This document shows, piece after piece, positions 8,679 to 15,994 of a DNA stretch of 40,152 nt. The stretch is taken from contig NZ_JAPJPF010000012.1 of NCBI RefSeq assembly GCF_030825805.1, positions 1 through 40,152 of the forward strand. Reading direction: 5' to 3'. The stretch comes from Streptococcus sp. GTDB lineage: Bacteria > Bacillota > Bacilli > Lactobacillales > Streptococcaceae. Positions within the stretch are counted from its first letter, which is position 1, and every line of letters begins with the position of its first letter. Below the pieces are notes generated by a model that saw only the letters and a program-made list of their open reading frames with translations, made no database searches and had not been told where the DNA came from. The translations under genes and the position numbers were made by a program.

Positions 8679-8807
8679 ATGAAACTCTTGAAATGGATGA
8701 AAGAACCCAAAAAGATTAAAAAACCAAATAAGAAAACCGATCTGGAAAAGACGGAATTTGGTCTCCAAGTCCTGCAACAAACCCAAGAATTTTTCTTGAT
8801 CTACTAG
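8679..8807 (+). CDS. Small lysine-rich ORF, 42 aa, upstream of the BceAB-type transporter
   Basis: The frame runs from ATG 8679 to TAG 8807. A near-perfect GAAGGAGG ribosome site lies 8-10 bp upstream, and the frame sits between the BceR-regulated promoter and the ATPase gene, 15 bp ahead of it. The product begins MKLLKWMKEPKKIKKPNKK, carries ten lysines in 42 residues and has a more hydrophobic tail ending FFLIY. I do not recognise a family. It could be a small accessory protein or a leader peptide. No equivalent is seen before the second transporter. Confidence 0.6.
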   Translation: MKLLKWMKEPKKIKKPNKKTDLEKTEFGLQVLQQTQEFFLIY

Positions 8808-8822
8808 TAAAAGGAGAAAAGT

Positions 8823-9581
8823 ATGTCATTACTAGATGTTCAACATATCAAAAAGATCTACAAAACCCGCTTTCAAGGAACGCAGGTTGAAGCCTTAAAG
8901 GATATCCACTTCACCGTGGAAAAGGGTGAGTACGTGGCTATCATGGGGGAATCAGGATCCGGGAAATCGACCCTTCTCAATATCCTAGCCATGCTGGACC
9001 AGCCGACGGAAGGGCGGGTTTACCTAAATAATATAGACACCTCAACCATCAAGAACAAGGACGCTTCGAGCTTCCGTCGCGAAAAACTAGGCTTTGTCTT
9101 TCAAGACTTCAATCTGCTCGACACCTTGTCTGTTAAGGACAATATCCTTCTGCCCTTGGTCCTTTCTCGCAGACCAGTCAAGGAAATGATGACTAAGGTC
9201 GATAGCGTCAGTCGGGAATTGGGCATCCACCAACTGCTTGAAAAATATCCCTACGAAATCTCTGGTGGGCAAAAACAACGGGTAGCCGTAGCACGGGCTA
9301 TCATCACCTCACCTGAAATCCTCCTTGCCGATGAGCCAACAGGGGCGCTGGATTCCAAGTCTTCAGCTGCGTTGCTAGATGTCTTTGAAGATATCAACAC
9401 CATGGGGCAAACCATTCTCATGGTGACCCACTCAACCGCAGCGGCTGCTCGGGCTAAGCGCGTGCTCTTTATCAAGGACGGAATTCTCTACAACCAGATC
9501 TTCCGCGGGGAAAAGACAGAGCGTCAGATGTTCCAAGAAATCTCAGATACTCTGACAGTCATGGCAAGTGAGGTGGAGTAG
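8823..9581 (+). CDS. bceA: BceA-type ABC transporter ATP-binding protein, copy 1
   Basis: This 252-aa MacB/LolD-like ATPase has Walker A GESGSGKST (42-50), Q-loop Gln94, signature SGGQK (147-151), Walker B ending in Asp170-Glu171, D-loop ALDS and switch His203. It powers the permease encoded directly downstream, whose ATG follows the stop codon with no gap. Systems of this type free lipid II-cycle intermediates from peptide antibiotics such as bacitracin. It differs from the second copy at only about six of the first 248 residues. Confidence 0.93.
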   Translation: MSLLDVQHIKKIYKTRFQGTQVEALKDIHFTVEKGEYVAIMGESGSGKSTLLNILAMLDQPTEGRVYLNNIDTSTIKNKDASSFRREKLGFVFQDFNLLDTLSVKDNILLPLVLSRRPVKEMMTKVDSVSRELGIHQLLEKYPYEISGGQKQRVAVARAIITSPEILLADEPTGALDSKSSAALLDVFEDINTMGQTILMVTHSTAAAARAKRVLFIKDGILYNQIFRGEKTERQMFQEISDTLTVMASEVE

Positions 9582-11567
9582 ATGTTTCGATTAACCACTA
9601 AATTAGCTTGCTCCAATCTGATCAAGAACCGCAAGCTCTATTATCCCTTTGCGATTGCGGTCATTCTCGCAGTGACCATCTCCTATCTCTTTGACTCCTT
9701 GACCTTTAATCCCAACATTTCTAAGCTTCGAGGGGGATCTCCCATACTCTTCACCCTTGGATTGGGACTGTTCGTGGTAAATGTTGCGGGGGCTATCATC
9801 GTGCTCTATGCCAATAGCTTTGTCATGAAAAACCGCTCCAAGGAGTTGGGAATTTACAGTATGCTAGGCCTTGAGAAACGCCATCTCATCAGCATGATCT
9901 TCAAGGAACTCTTGATCTTTGGCTTTGTGACTGTCTCAGCCGGTGTCTTGATCGGGGCTCTCTTTGACAAGCTGATCTTTGCCTTTCTCTTGAAACTGAT
10001 GAAGATGAAGGTTCAGCTAGTATCCACCTTCCAACCTGGGATTGTGGTCTTGGTCTTTGTCACCTTTGGTCTCATCTTTGGCCTCTTAGTTTTTCTCAAT
10101 GCTTGGCGCATTCTCCGTTTGAATGCCCTGCAATTGACGCGTGAGAAGGCTAGTGGTGAAAAGAAAGCCCGCTTCTTGTGGCCCCAAACCATCCTGGGCT
10201 TAGCCTCTCTCGGTTTTGGCTACTACCTGGCTTTGTCAGTCAAAGACCCCATGTCTGCGATTTTGATCTTTTTTCTAGCCGTTGTCTTGGTTATGATCGG
10301 GACCTACTTACTCTTTAATGCGGGGATCACCGTCTTCTTGCATCTTCTTAAGAAAAAGAAGAACTATTATTACCAACCCAACAACATGATCTCGGTCTCT
10401 AACCTTATCTATCGCATGAAGAAAAATGCGGTGGGCCTTGCGACCATTGCCATCCTCTCGACCATGGTGCTGGTGACGATCTCTGCTGCCACCAACATCT
10501 ATGTCGGTGGCGAAATGGTCAAGAAAATCATGGCTCCCCATGATTTCTCTGTCCAAGGAAAAGGGGTGGATTTGGAGCAGATCAATCAGAAATTTGATGA
10601 ATTTGCCTCTGAGCACCAGCTTGAGATCAAGAATCGTGACCTGATGACCTATGCCAACTTTGGGGTTAAATCACAAAAGGGAACGGATTTCACCGTCTAT
10701 CCAGCTGACGAACGCAAGGTCAATCCTAAAACAGTCTTTCTAGTTTTTGATGCAGCCAGCTATGAGCAGATGACAGGAGAAGAGGTCGATCTGACTGGCA
10801 ACCAAGTCCTTCTCTTTGCCCATAACGAGGCTCTCAAAGGGCAAAAGCAGTTTACCATCAATGGGCAGGACTTCCAAGTCAAGGAAGAAGTGAGCAAGGA
10901 TTTTATCACTGATCATGTTCCAAATCAGTTCAATTTGCTAACAGAGGATTTCAATTATCTAATCGTGCCAGATCTCTCAGCCTTTATCGCCCAATTTCCA
11001 AATCTTGCCATCTATACCAATATCTATGGTGGCTTCAATGTCAATGTTGGTGAAGACCAGCAACTCAAGCTAGCAGCTAGTTATGACAAAATGATCGATG
11101 AATTGAGTAGCCAACAGGGCCAAGGAACATTTGTCTATGGAGGTAACCGTGCCAATGATGTGGCAGAGATGAATAGCCTCTTTGGTGGCATCTTCTTTAT
11201 CGGGATTTTCTTGTCACTGATCTTTATGGTAGGAACAGTCATCGTTATCTACTACAAGCAAATTTCTGAAGGCTATGAAGACCGTGACCGCTTCGTCATC
11301 CTCCAACAGGTGGGGCTTGATGAAGATGAGGTCAAACGGACCATCAACCGTCAAGTACGGACTGTCTTTTTCCTCCCTCTCATCTTTGCCTTTATTCACC
11401 TGGCCTTTGCCTACCATATGATCCGACTCATTCTCAAAGTGCTCGGTGTCATCAATAGTGGCCAAGTCCTCGTCGTGACCCTCAGTGTCTGCGCCGTCTT
11501 TCTCATCACCTACCTGATCGTCTTTTGGATCACCTCTCGGAGCTACCGTAAGATTGTGCAGATATAA
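9582..11567 (+). CDS. bceB: BceB-type ABC transporter permease, copy 1
   Basis: This 661-aa FtsX-family permease should have ten membrane segments with a large extracytoplasmic domain (about residues 305-515) between segments seven and eight, the usual BceB layout that binds the target complex. Conserved blocks include KNRKLYYPFA near the N-terminus, YANSFVMKNRSKELGIYSML, and the C-terminal IYYKQISEGYEDRDRFVILQ. It probably signals flux to the BceS-type kinase. A copy of the structured repeat lies 24 bp downstream. Confidence 0.92.
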   Translation: MFRLTTKLACSNLIKNRKLYYPFAIAVILAVTISYLFDSLTFNPNISKLRGGSPILFTLGLGLFVVNVAGAIIVLYANSFVMKNRSKELGIYSMLGLEKRHLISMIFKELLIFGFVTVSAGVLIGALFDKLIFAFLLKLMKMKVQLVSTFQPGIVVLVFVTFGLIFGLLVFLNAWRILRLNALQLTREKASGEKKARFLWPQTILGLASLGFGYYLALSVKDPMSAILIFFLAVVLVMIGTYLLFNAGITVFLHLLKKKKNYYYQPNNMISVSNLIYRMKKNAVGLATIAILSTMVLVTISAATNIYVGGEMVKKIMAPHDFSVQGKGVDLEQINQKFDEFASEHQLEIKNRDLMTYANFGVKSQKGTDFTVYPADERKVNPKTVFLVFDAASYEQMTGEEVDLTGNQVLLFAHNEALKGQKQFTINGQDFQVKEEVSKDFITDHVPNQFNLLTEDFNYLIVPDLSAFIAQFPNLAIYTNIYGGFNVNVGEDQQLKLAASYDKMIDELSSQQGQGTFVYGGNRANDVAEMNSLFGGIFFIGIFLSLIFMVGTVIVIYYKQISEGYEDRDRFVILQQVGLDEDEVKRTINRQVRTVFFLPLIFAFIHLAFAYHMIRLILKVLGVINSGQVLVVTLSVCAVFLITYLIVFWITSRSYRKIVQI

Positions 11568-11591
11568 GAAAAAGAAGCTCGAATCAAATTA

Positions 11592-11729
11592 GAAACTTTC
11601 CTTAGGTGAGTACGGACGTCAGCGAACTTCGAAGAAGTTCCATGACTAATTATTGAGCCTAAGGTCTCAATAATTCCGAGTGCCTGAAACATGATTATTT
11701 CAGGCACTTTTCTCACAGCAGAAAGTTTC
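11592..11729 (+). repeat. Structured dispersed repeat, copy 2
   Basis: This 138-bp element has outer stem GAAACTTTC/GAAAGTTTC, inner GTGAG/CTCAC and three hairpins. The second hairpin (AATTATTGAG with CTCAATAATT) and third (AGTGCCTGAAA with TTTCAGGCACT) differ in sequence from the other copies but still pair. It lies 24 bp behind permease 1 in the same orientation. Confidence 0.85.
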
Positions 11730-11820
11730 AATATACTCTAAATAATAATTAGAAATCATTTGGATATTTTTGCACAATAGTCCAGATTAGGTTATTCAAA
11801 GTAAAAATTGTCAACTTTTT

Positions 11821-11844
11821 AAGCTCGCTCATGGCGGGCTTTTG
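11821..11844 (+). terminator. Terminator of transporter operon 1
   Basis: AAGCTCGC pairs with GCGGGCTT (one G-T pair) and is followed by TTTG. It lies beyond the structured repeat, as for metG. Confidence 0.65.
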
Positions 11845-11887
11845 TGCGAAAATCGACAGCGATTGTTTTTGCTTTTCAAAGGGATAT

Positions 11888-11919
11888 AAAAAAGACTGAA
11901 CCAGTCGAGTTCAGTCTTT
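11888..11919 (-). terminator. Terminator of the minus-strand SemiSWEET gene
   Basis: On the minus strand AAAGACTGAAC and GTTCAGTCTTT pair and are followed by further T residues, just past the SemiSWEET stop codon. A weaker reading is possible for the plus strand. Confidence 0.85.
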
Positions 11920-11931
11920 GTTCGCTTTCTA

Positions 11932-12195
11932 TTAAAGTGATGTAAGGAAAGTCAATCCTCCTAGGATGACACCTGCCGAATTCGGAATGATCAAAATCCA
12001 GTCTTTTTTAGGTTCCTTTGTCCAACCATAAATGACCCAGATCAAGCAAGAAATAGCAGCTGACAAGGGTTGGAAAGGTTGGGCCTTATTTCCCTGTAAA
12101 TTAGCAATAATTTGTGGGATGTAGGCAATGAAAACGATAATCCCAATAAAGGCACCGATCGAGCCAACGATTTGGTTGATTTTTTGTTTATTCAT
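11932..12195 (-). CDS. SemiSWEET-family sugar transporter A
   Basis: This 87-aa protein has three membrane segments (about 10-31, 43-60, 67-86), a single triple-helix bundle of the MtN3/SWEET fold that works as a homodimer. The PQ-loop proline is in FIAYIPQII, followed by NLQGNKAQPFQPLSAAISCLIW, typical of bacterial SemiSWEETs. It likely passes small sugars down their gradient. It is transcribed divergently from a second SemiSWEET. Confidence 0.9.
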   Translation of the reverse strand: MNKQKINQIVGSIGAFIGIIVFIAYIPQIIANLQGNKAQPFQPLSAAISCLIWVIYGWTKEPKKDWILIIPNSAGVILGGLTFLTSL

Positions 12196-12293
12196 AAAAT
12201 TTTACCTCTGTGTATCAAAATAGCATAAATAGGAAGATAATGCAATTAATTTGCATGCTATTCAAGATGAAAATGATTATATTTGCAAAAAAA

Positions 12294-12310
12294 TTAGACA
12301 AAGTGTCTAA
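12294..12310. promoter_or_regulatory. Perfect inverted repeat between the divergent SemiSWEET genes
   Basis: TTAGACA-AAG-TGTCTAA is a perfect 7-bp inverted repeat in the 279-bp divergent intergenic region. It could be an operator for a shared regulator. I do not recognise the regulator, and no regulator gene adjoins. A second, imperfect GAGAGA/TCTCTC repeat lies at about 12320-12345. Confidence 0.4.
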
Positions 12311-12411
12311 AATAATTACTAGAGAGAAGACTCTCTCGAAGAGAAATCCATCTTCCTGCAAAATCACAAGATTGTGACACTTTACAGTTCAGTAACATTT
12401 GAAAAAAGCAC

Positions 12412-12440
12412 TTGAATTTTAAGAGGGCAAGCGCTAGAAT
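12412..12440 (+). promoter_or_regulatory. Promoter of plus-strand SemiSWEET
   Basis: TTGAAT (12412-12417) and TAGAAT (12435-12440) are spaced by 17 bp, about 35 bp ahead of the chosen start. Confidence 0.7.
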
Positions 12441-12474
12441 AGTGCGTACTTAAAAAATGAAAGGTATTTTGAAT

Positions 12475-12732
12475 ATGAATGAAAAACAAATGAAAATTCT
12501 TGGTTGGGTTGCGACCTTTATGTCAGTGATGATGTATGTGTCTTACTTCCCACAAATCATGGATAACCTCGCTGGTCACAAAGGAAACTTTGTTCAACCT
12601 TTAGTTGCCGCTATCAACTGTAGCCTTTGGGTCTATTACGGACTCTTTAAAAAAGAACGCGATATCCCACTTGCTGCAGCTAATGCACCAGGGATCATCT
12701 TTGGTTTGATCACAGCCATCACAGCTTTATAA
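12475..12732 (+). CDS. SemiSWEET-family sugar transporter B
   Basis: With the ATG at 12475 the protein is 85 aa and starts MNEKQMKILGWVATFMSVMM. An in-frame ATG at 12457 lacks a ribosome site, while AAAGG precedes 12475. Three membrane segments and the PQ motif in YVSYFPQIMDNLAGHKGNFVQ identify the SemiSWEET family. It is only moderately similar to the divergent neighbour, so the two may form different homodimers, have different substrates, or conceivably pair. A terminator follows closely. Confidence 0.9.
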   Translation: MNEKQMKILGWVATFMSVMMYVSYFPQIMDNLAGHKGNFVQPLVAAINCSLWVYYGLFKKERDIPLAAANAPGIIFGLITAITAL

Positions 12733-12737
12733 GAAGG

Positions 12738-12767
12738 AACTAGCTCCCGCAAGGAAGCTAGTTTTTT
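12738..12767 (+). terminator. Terminator of SemiSWEET B
   Basis: AACTAGCT and AGCTAGTT pair around a CCCGCAAGGA-type loop and are followed by TTTT. It directly precedes the second BceR-type operator. Confidence 0.8.
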
Positions 12768-12773
12768 AATACC

Positions 12774-12847
12774 TTACAGAAATGTAAGAAATCAGGCTAA
12801 AAATGAAAGGTTAGCTTATTGTAGAACTCTCTCCAAATCGTTACAAT
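12774..12847 (+). promoter_or_regulatory. BceR operator and promoter of transporter operon 2
   Basis: TTACA-GAAA-TGTAA at 12774-12787 is a perfect match to TNACA-N4-TGTAA and part of a larger CTTACA/TGTAAG palindrome. TACAAT at 12842-12847 is the -10, 68 bp from the operator start exactly as in operon 1. The internal block AAAATGAAAGGTTAG is also shared. Both transporters therefore appear to be in one regulon. Confidence 0.83.
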
Positions 12848-12908
12848 AGAGGTGTAAAAAAGTTTTATGGATGTCAATCATATAACCGGATGGAAATGGA
12901 GAATGAAA

Positions 12909-13676
12909 ATGGCCTTATTAGATGTACAACATGTGAAAAAAATATATAAAACCCGCTTTCAAGGAACCCAGGTTGAAGCCTTAAAGGACATTCACTTCAC
13001 CGTTGAGAAGGGTGAATACGTCGCCATCATGGGGGAATCAGGATCTGGGAAATCGACCCTCCTCAATATCCTGGCCATGCTGGACCAGCCGACCGAAGGG
13101 CGGGTCTACCTCAATGGCATGGACACCTCGACCATCAAAAACAAGGATGCGTCCAGCTTCCGTCGGGAAAAACTAGGCTTTGTTTTTCAAGACTTCAACC
13201 TGCTCGATACCTTGTCTGTCAAGGACAATATCCTCTTGCCTCTCGTCCTTTCTCGTAGACCAGTCAAGGAAATGATGAGCAAGGTCGATAGCGTCAGTCG
13301 AGAGTTGGGCATTCACCAACTGCTTGAAAAATATCCCTACGAAATCTCTGGTGGGCAAAAACAACGGGTGGCCGTAGCACGGGCCATCATCACCTCACCT
13401 GAAATCCTCTTGGCCGATGAGCCAACAGGGGCGCTGGATTCCAAGTCTTCTGCAGCTTTGCTAGATGTCTTTGAAGATATCAATACCATAGGGCAAACCA
13501 TTCTCATGGTGACCCACTCAACCGCAGCGGCAGCTCGAGCCAAGCGCGTGCTCTTCATCAAGGACGGGATTCTCTACAACCAGATCTTCCGCGGAGAAAA
13601 GACAGAGCGTCAGATGTTCCAAGAAATCTCAGATACCCTGACGGTCATGGCGGGAAAGGAGGATCGTGATGTTTAA
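12909..13676 (+). CDS. BceA-type ABC transporter ATP-binding protein, copy 2
   Basis: The start at 12909 gives MALLDVQHVKKIY, parallel to copy 1, and is served by GGAG 8 bp upstream. In-frame ATGs at 12867 and 12903 have poorer sites. The product is 255 aa with the same Walker A, Q-loop, SGGQ signature, Walker B and switch histidine as copy 1. The two ATPases are nearly identical through residue 248 and then diverge at the C-terminus, where this copy ends GKEDRDV and overlaps the permease start by 8 bp. Confidence 0.93.
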   Translation: MALLDVQHVKKIYKTRFQGTQVEALKDIHFTVEKGEYVAIMGESGSGKSTLLNILAMLDQPTEGRVYLNGMDTSTIKNKDASSFRREKLGFVFQDFNLLDTLSVKDNILLPLVLSRRPVKEMMSKVDSVSRELGIHQLLEKYPYEISGGQKQRVAVARAIITSPEILLADEPTGALDSKSSAALLDVFEDINTIGQTILMVTHSTAAAARAKRVLFIKDGILYNQIFRGEKTERQMFQEISDTLTVMAGKEDRDV

Positions 13677-15672
13677 ATTAACAAGTAAATTAGCTCTTTC
13701 CAACCTCAAACAAAATCGCAAGCTCTATTATCCCTTTGCCTTGGCTGTTATTTTAACGACCATGATCCTTTATAGTTTTATCGCCTTGTCATCGACCCCT
13801 CATTTAGAGGATTCTTACGGAGGGGGAGCGGCGAGAACTGTTCTTGGTTTTGGTAGTTTCGTTGTCCAATTAGTCGTCATCATTTTAGTGGCTTATGCCA
13901 ATGGCTATGTCATGAAAAATCGTTCCAAAGAACTGGGCTTGTACAGTGTTTTGGGGATGGAGAAGAAGCACCTTCTCGTCATGACCTTATGGGAATTGCT
14001 CTCCTTCTATGTTCTCACAGTTGGAATAGGACTGGGCTTGGGACTCTTGTTTGATCGCTTGATTTTTGCCTTGCTCCTAAAATGTATGGGGCTACCAGTC
14101 GTCATTCAATCAACCTTCCAGATAGGGGCTGTTCTTAACACTTTACTTGGGTTAGCCTTAGCTTTTGGACTCATTCTTTTGTTGAATTCTTTCCGTCTCT
14201 TGCGCTACAGTTCCCTCCACCTCATGCAACAGAAAAAGGCAGGGGAGAAGAAGGGACGCTTCTTGCTGGTTCAAACTCTGTTAGGACTAGGGCTCTTAGG
14301 AATTGCTTTTTATATAGCGCTAACCGTTGAGCGTCCGGTTGCGGCTGTCCAAGGATTCTTTATTGCCGTCATCTTGGTCATTCTAGCGACTTATCTCTTA
14401 TTCAACGCAGGATCCATTACCTTCTTAAGATTTCTCAAAGGTCGGAAATCCTACTATTACAAGCCAGAGAATTTTATATCTGTCTCTAACTTAATAGCTC
14501 GGATGCGAAAAAATGCAGCGGGCCTCGCGACCATTAGTATTCTTTCCACCATGGTCTTGGTCACCTTAACCGGGTCGCTCAATATCTTTATTGGAGGGCA
14601 GAATTACCTAGATACTGTTTACCCTTCGGATTACATGATTAGTGTGGGGCATATGCCTTCAGATGCTGAGACAGAAACGGTTATTGAAGATGTTCAAGCT
14701 CAAATTAAGAAAACAGCCGATGCGACACATCTATCAGATTATCAGGTGGCACAGACAACATACTGGTCTGCTGAAATTCGAAAGATTGATGGAAGGAGCT
14801 TAGAGGTGTTTGAGCAGTCCTATCAAGAAGCTGGTCAGGAGATGAAGACAGAGGGAACAGTCTACTTTTTTGATCAGGCAACTTACGAGCAACTGACGGG
14901 TCAAAAAGTTGAGCTTGGGGAAAATGAAATCCTAGCCTATGGGTATCAGTATCCTGGAAGATTAGACGCACAATTAGAAATCAATGGGAAGACCTTCACG
15001 ATTAAACAAAAACTAGACTCCAACTTTATCCAAGGGAAGATCCCACAAAACGCCTTGTTTCAACACCAAATGGGCTTGTACCTTGTTCTTCCTGACTTGA
15101 ACCAACTGGGTCTAAAAGTTGATAAGAATTTAGAATTCTCTATTAATGCCAAAAATAAAGACAACAAAGATTTTACTGGTGGCGTGACCAAAGAGCTGTA
15201 TTCGACAGACAAAATGAGTCAATATGGTGCGACTTATTTTGGTGGATATGAACGATACAGTATAGAGAAGGAGTGGCGTGAAACAGCAGGGACTCTCCTC
15301 TTTATCGGGATTTTCCTATCAGTCATCTTTCTATTAGCTACAGTACTCGTCATTTACTACAAACAGATTTCAGAGGGTCATGAGGATCGGGATAATTTTG
15401 TGATCTTGCAACAAGTAGGATTGGACAAAAAACAAACCGGCACCACCATTCGAAAACAAATTCTCACCGTCTTTTTCCTTCCATTATTCTTCTCCTTCCT
15501 GTACCTAGGAGTAGCCTACAAGATGATTGCAAAAATCGTTGCCATCTTAGGAGCGACCAATGCGGGACTGGTCCTTCAAACAACTCTTTCCATTTGTGCT
15601 GTCTTTTTCATCTCTTATGTTCTCGTCTTTCTACTGACTTCTAGAAGTTATCGGAAGATTGTCGTGAGATAG
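13669..15672 (+). CDS. BceB-type ABC transporter permease, copy 2
   Basis: The chosen ATG at 13669 gives MFKLTSKLALSNLK and 667 aa, with AGGAGG 6 bp upstream; a GTG at 13666 is too close to the ribosome site. The FtsX-like layout matches copy 1, with blocks NRKLYYPFA, VMKNRSKELGLYSVLGMEKK and YYKQISEGHEDRDNFVILQQ. The large extracytoplasmic domain (about residues 300-525) is strongly diverged from copy 1 and longer. That points to a different peptide or lipid ligand despite near-identical ATPases. Confidence 0.92.
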   Translation: MFKLTSKLALSNLKQNRKLYYPFALAVILTTMILYSFIALSSTPHLEDSYGGGAARTVLGFGSFVVQLVVIILVAYANGYVMKNRSKELGLYSVLGMEKKHLLVMTLWELLSFYVLTVGIGLGLGLLFDRLIFALLLKCMGLPVVIQSTFQIGAVLNTLLGLALAFGLILLLNSFRLLRYSSLHLMQQKKAGEKKGRFLLVQTLLGLGLLGIAFYIALTVERPVAAVQGFFIAVILVILATYLLFNAGSITFLRFLKGRKSYYYKPENFISVSNLIARMRKNAAGLATISILSTMVLVTLTGSLNIFIGGQNYLDTVYPSDYMISVGHMPSDAETETVIEDVQAQIKKTADATHLSDYQVAQTTYWSAEIRKIDGRSLEVFEQSYQEAGQEMKTEGTVYFFDQATYEQLTGQKVELGENEILAYGYQYPGRLDAQLEINGKTFTIKQKLDSNFIQGKIPQNALFQHQMGLYLVLPDLNQLGLKVDKNLEFSINAKNKDNKDFTGGVTKELYSTDKMSQYGATYFGGYERYSIEKEWRETAGTLLFIGIFLSVIFLLATVLVIYYKQISEGHEDRDNFVILQQVGLDKKQTGTTIRKQILTVFFLPLFFSFLYLGVAYKMIAKIVAILGATNAGLVLQTTLSICAVFFISYVLVFLLTSRSYRKIVVR

Positions 15673-15723
15673 CGTTCGATACGATGGAAGCTTAGGAAAA
15701 TAGGTGTAGATAAAGCTCACCTT

Positions 15724-15861
15724 GAAACTTTCCTTAGGTGAGTACGGACATCAGCGAACTTCTAGGAAGTTCCATGACTTAGTTTTGAACCTAACGTTTC
15801 AAAACTCCCGAGTGCTAGAAACAAGAATGTTTCTAGCACTTTTCTCACGGCGGAAAGTTTC
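15724..15861 (+). repeat. Structured dispersed repeat, copy 3
   Basis: This 138-bp element is closest to copy 1. It has outer GAAACTTTCC/GGAAAGTTTC, GTGAG/CTCAC, hairpin GAACTTC-TAG-GAAGTTC, AGTTTTGAA with TTCAAAACT, and AGTGCTAGAAACA with TGTTTCTAGCACT. It lies 51 bp behind permease 2 in the same orientation. Confidence 0.85.
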
Positions 15862-15917
15862 AGTGTATGCTTGAATGAACTAATTGGATGTATTATCTTA
15901 ATTATTTATGTGTTCCT

Positions 15918-15987
15918 AACTTGTTCTATATAAAGGAACAAGTTGTCTACATTTTAAAACACCGAGGATTACATCCCCGGTGTTTTT
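15918..15987. terminator. Convergent terminator region between permease 2 and the peptide-binding gene
   Basis: Two hairpins lie here. AACTTGTTC/GAACAAGTT spans 15918-15944. AACACCG-GGAT with ATCC-CGGTGTT spans 15958-15984 and is followed by T residues on the plus strand; TTTTAAAA follows it on the minus strand. The second looks bidirectional and serves the convergent genes. Confidence 0.8.
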
Positions 15988-15994
15988 ATCGTGA

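Noticed and set aside
11214..11731. Open frames antisense to permease 1 and the structured repeat
   Set aside because: Shadow frames of a strongly coding plus-strand gene and of palindromic repeat sequence, without ribosome sites.
12424..12440. CcpA (cre)-like GGCAAGCGCTAGAA in the SemiSWEET B promoter
   Set aside because: About four mismatches to the cre consensus, including the outer bases; too weak to call.
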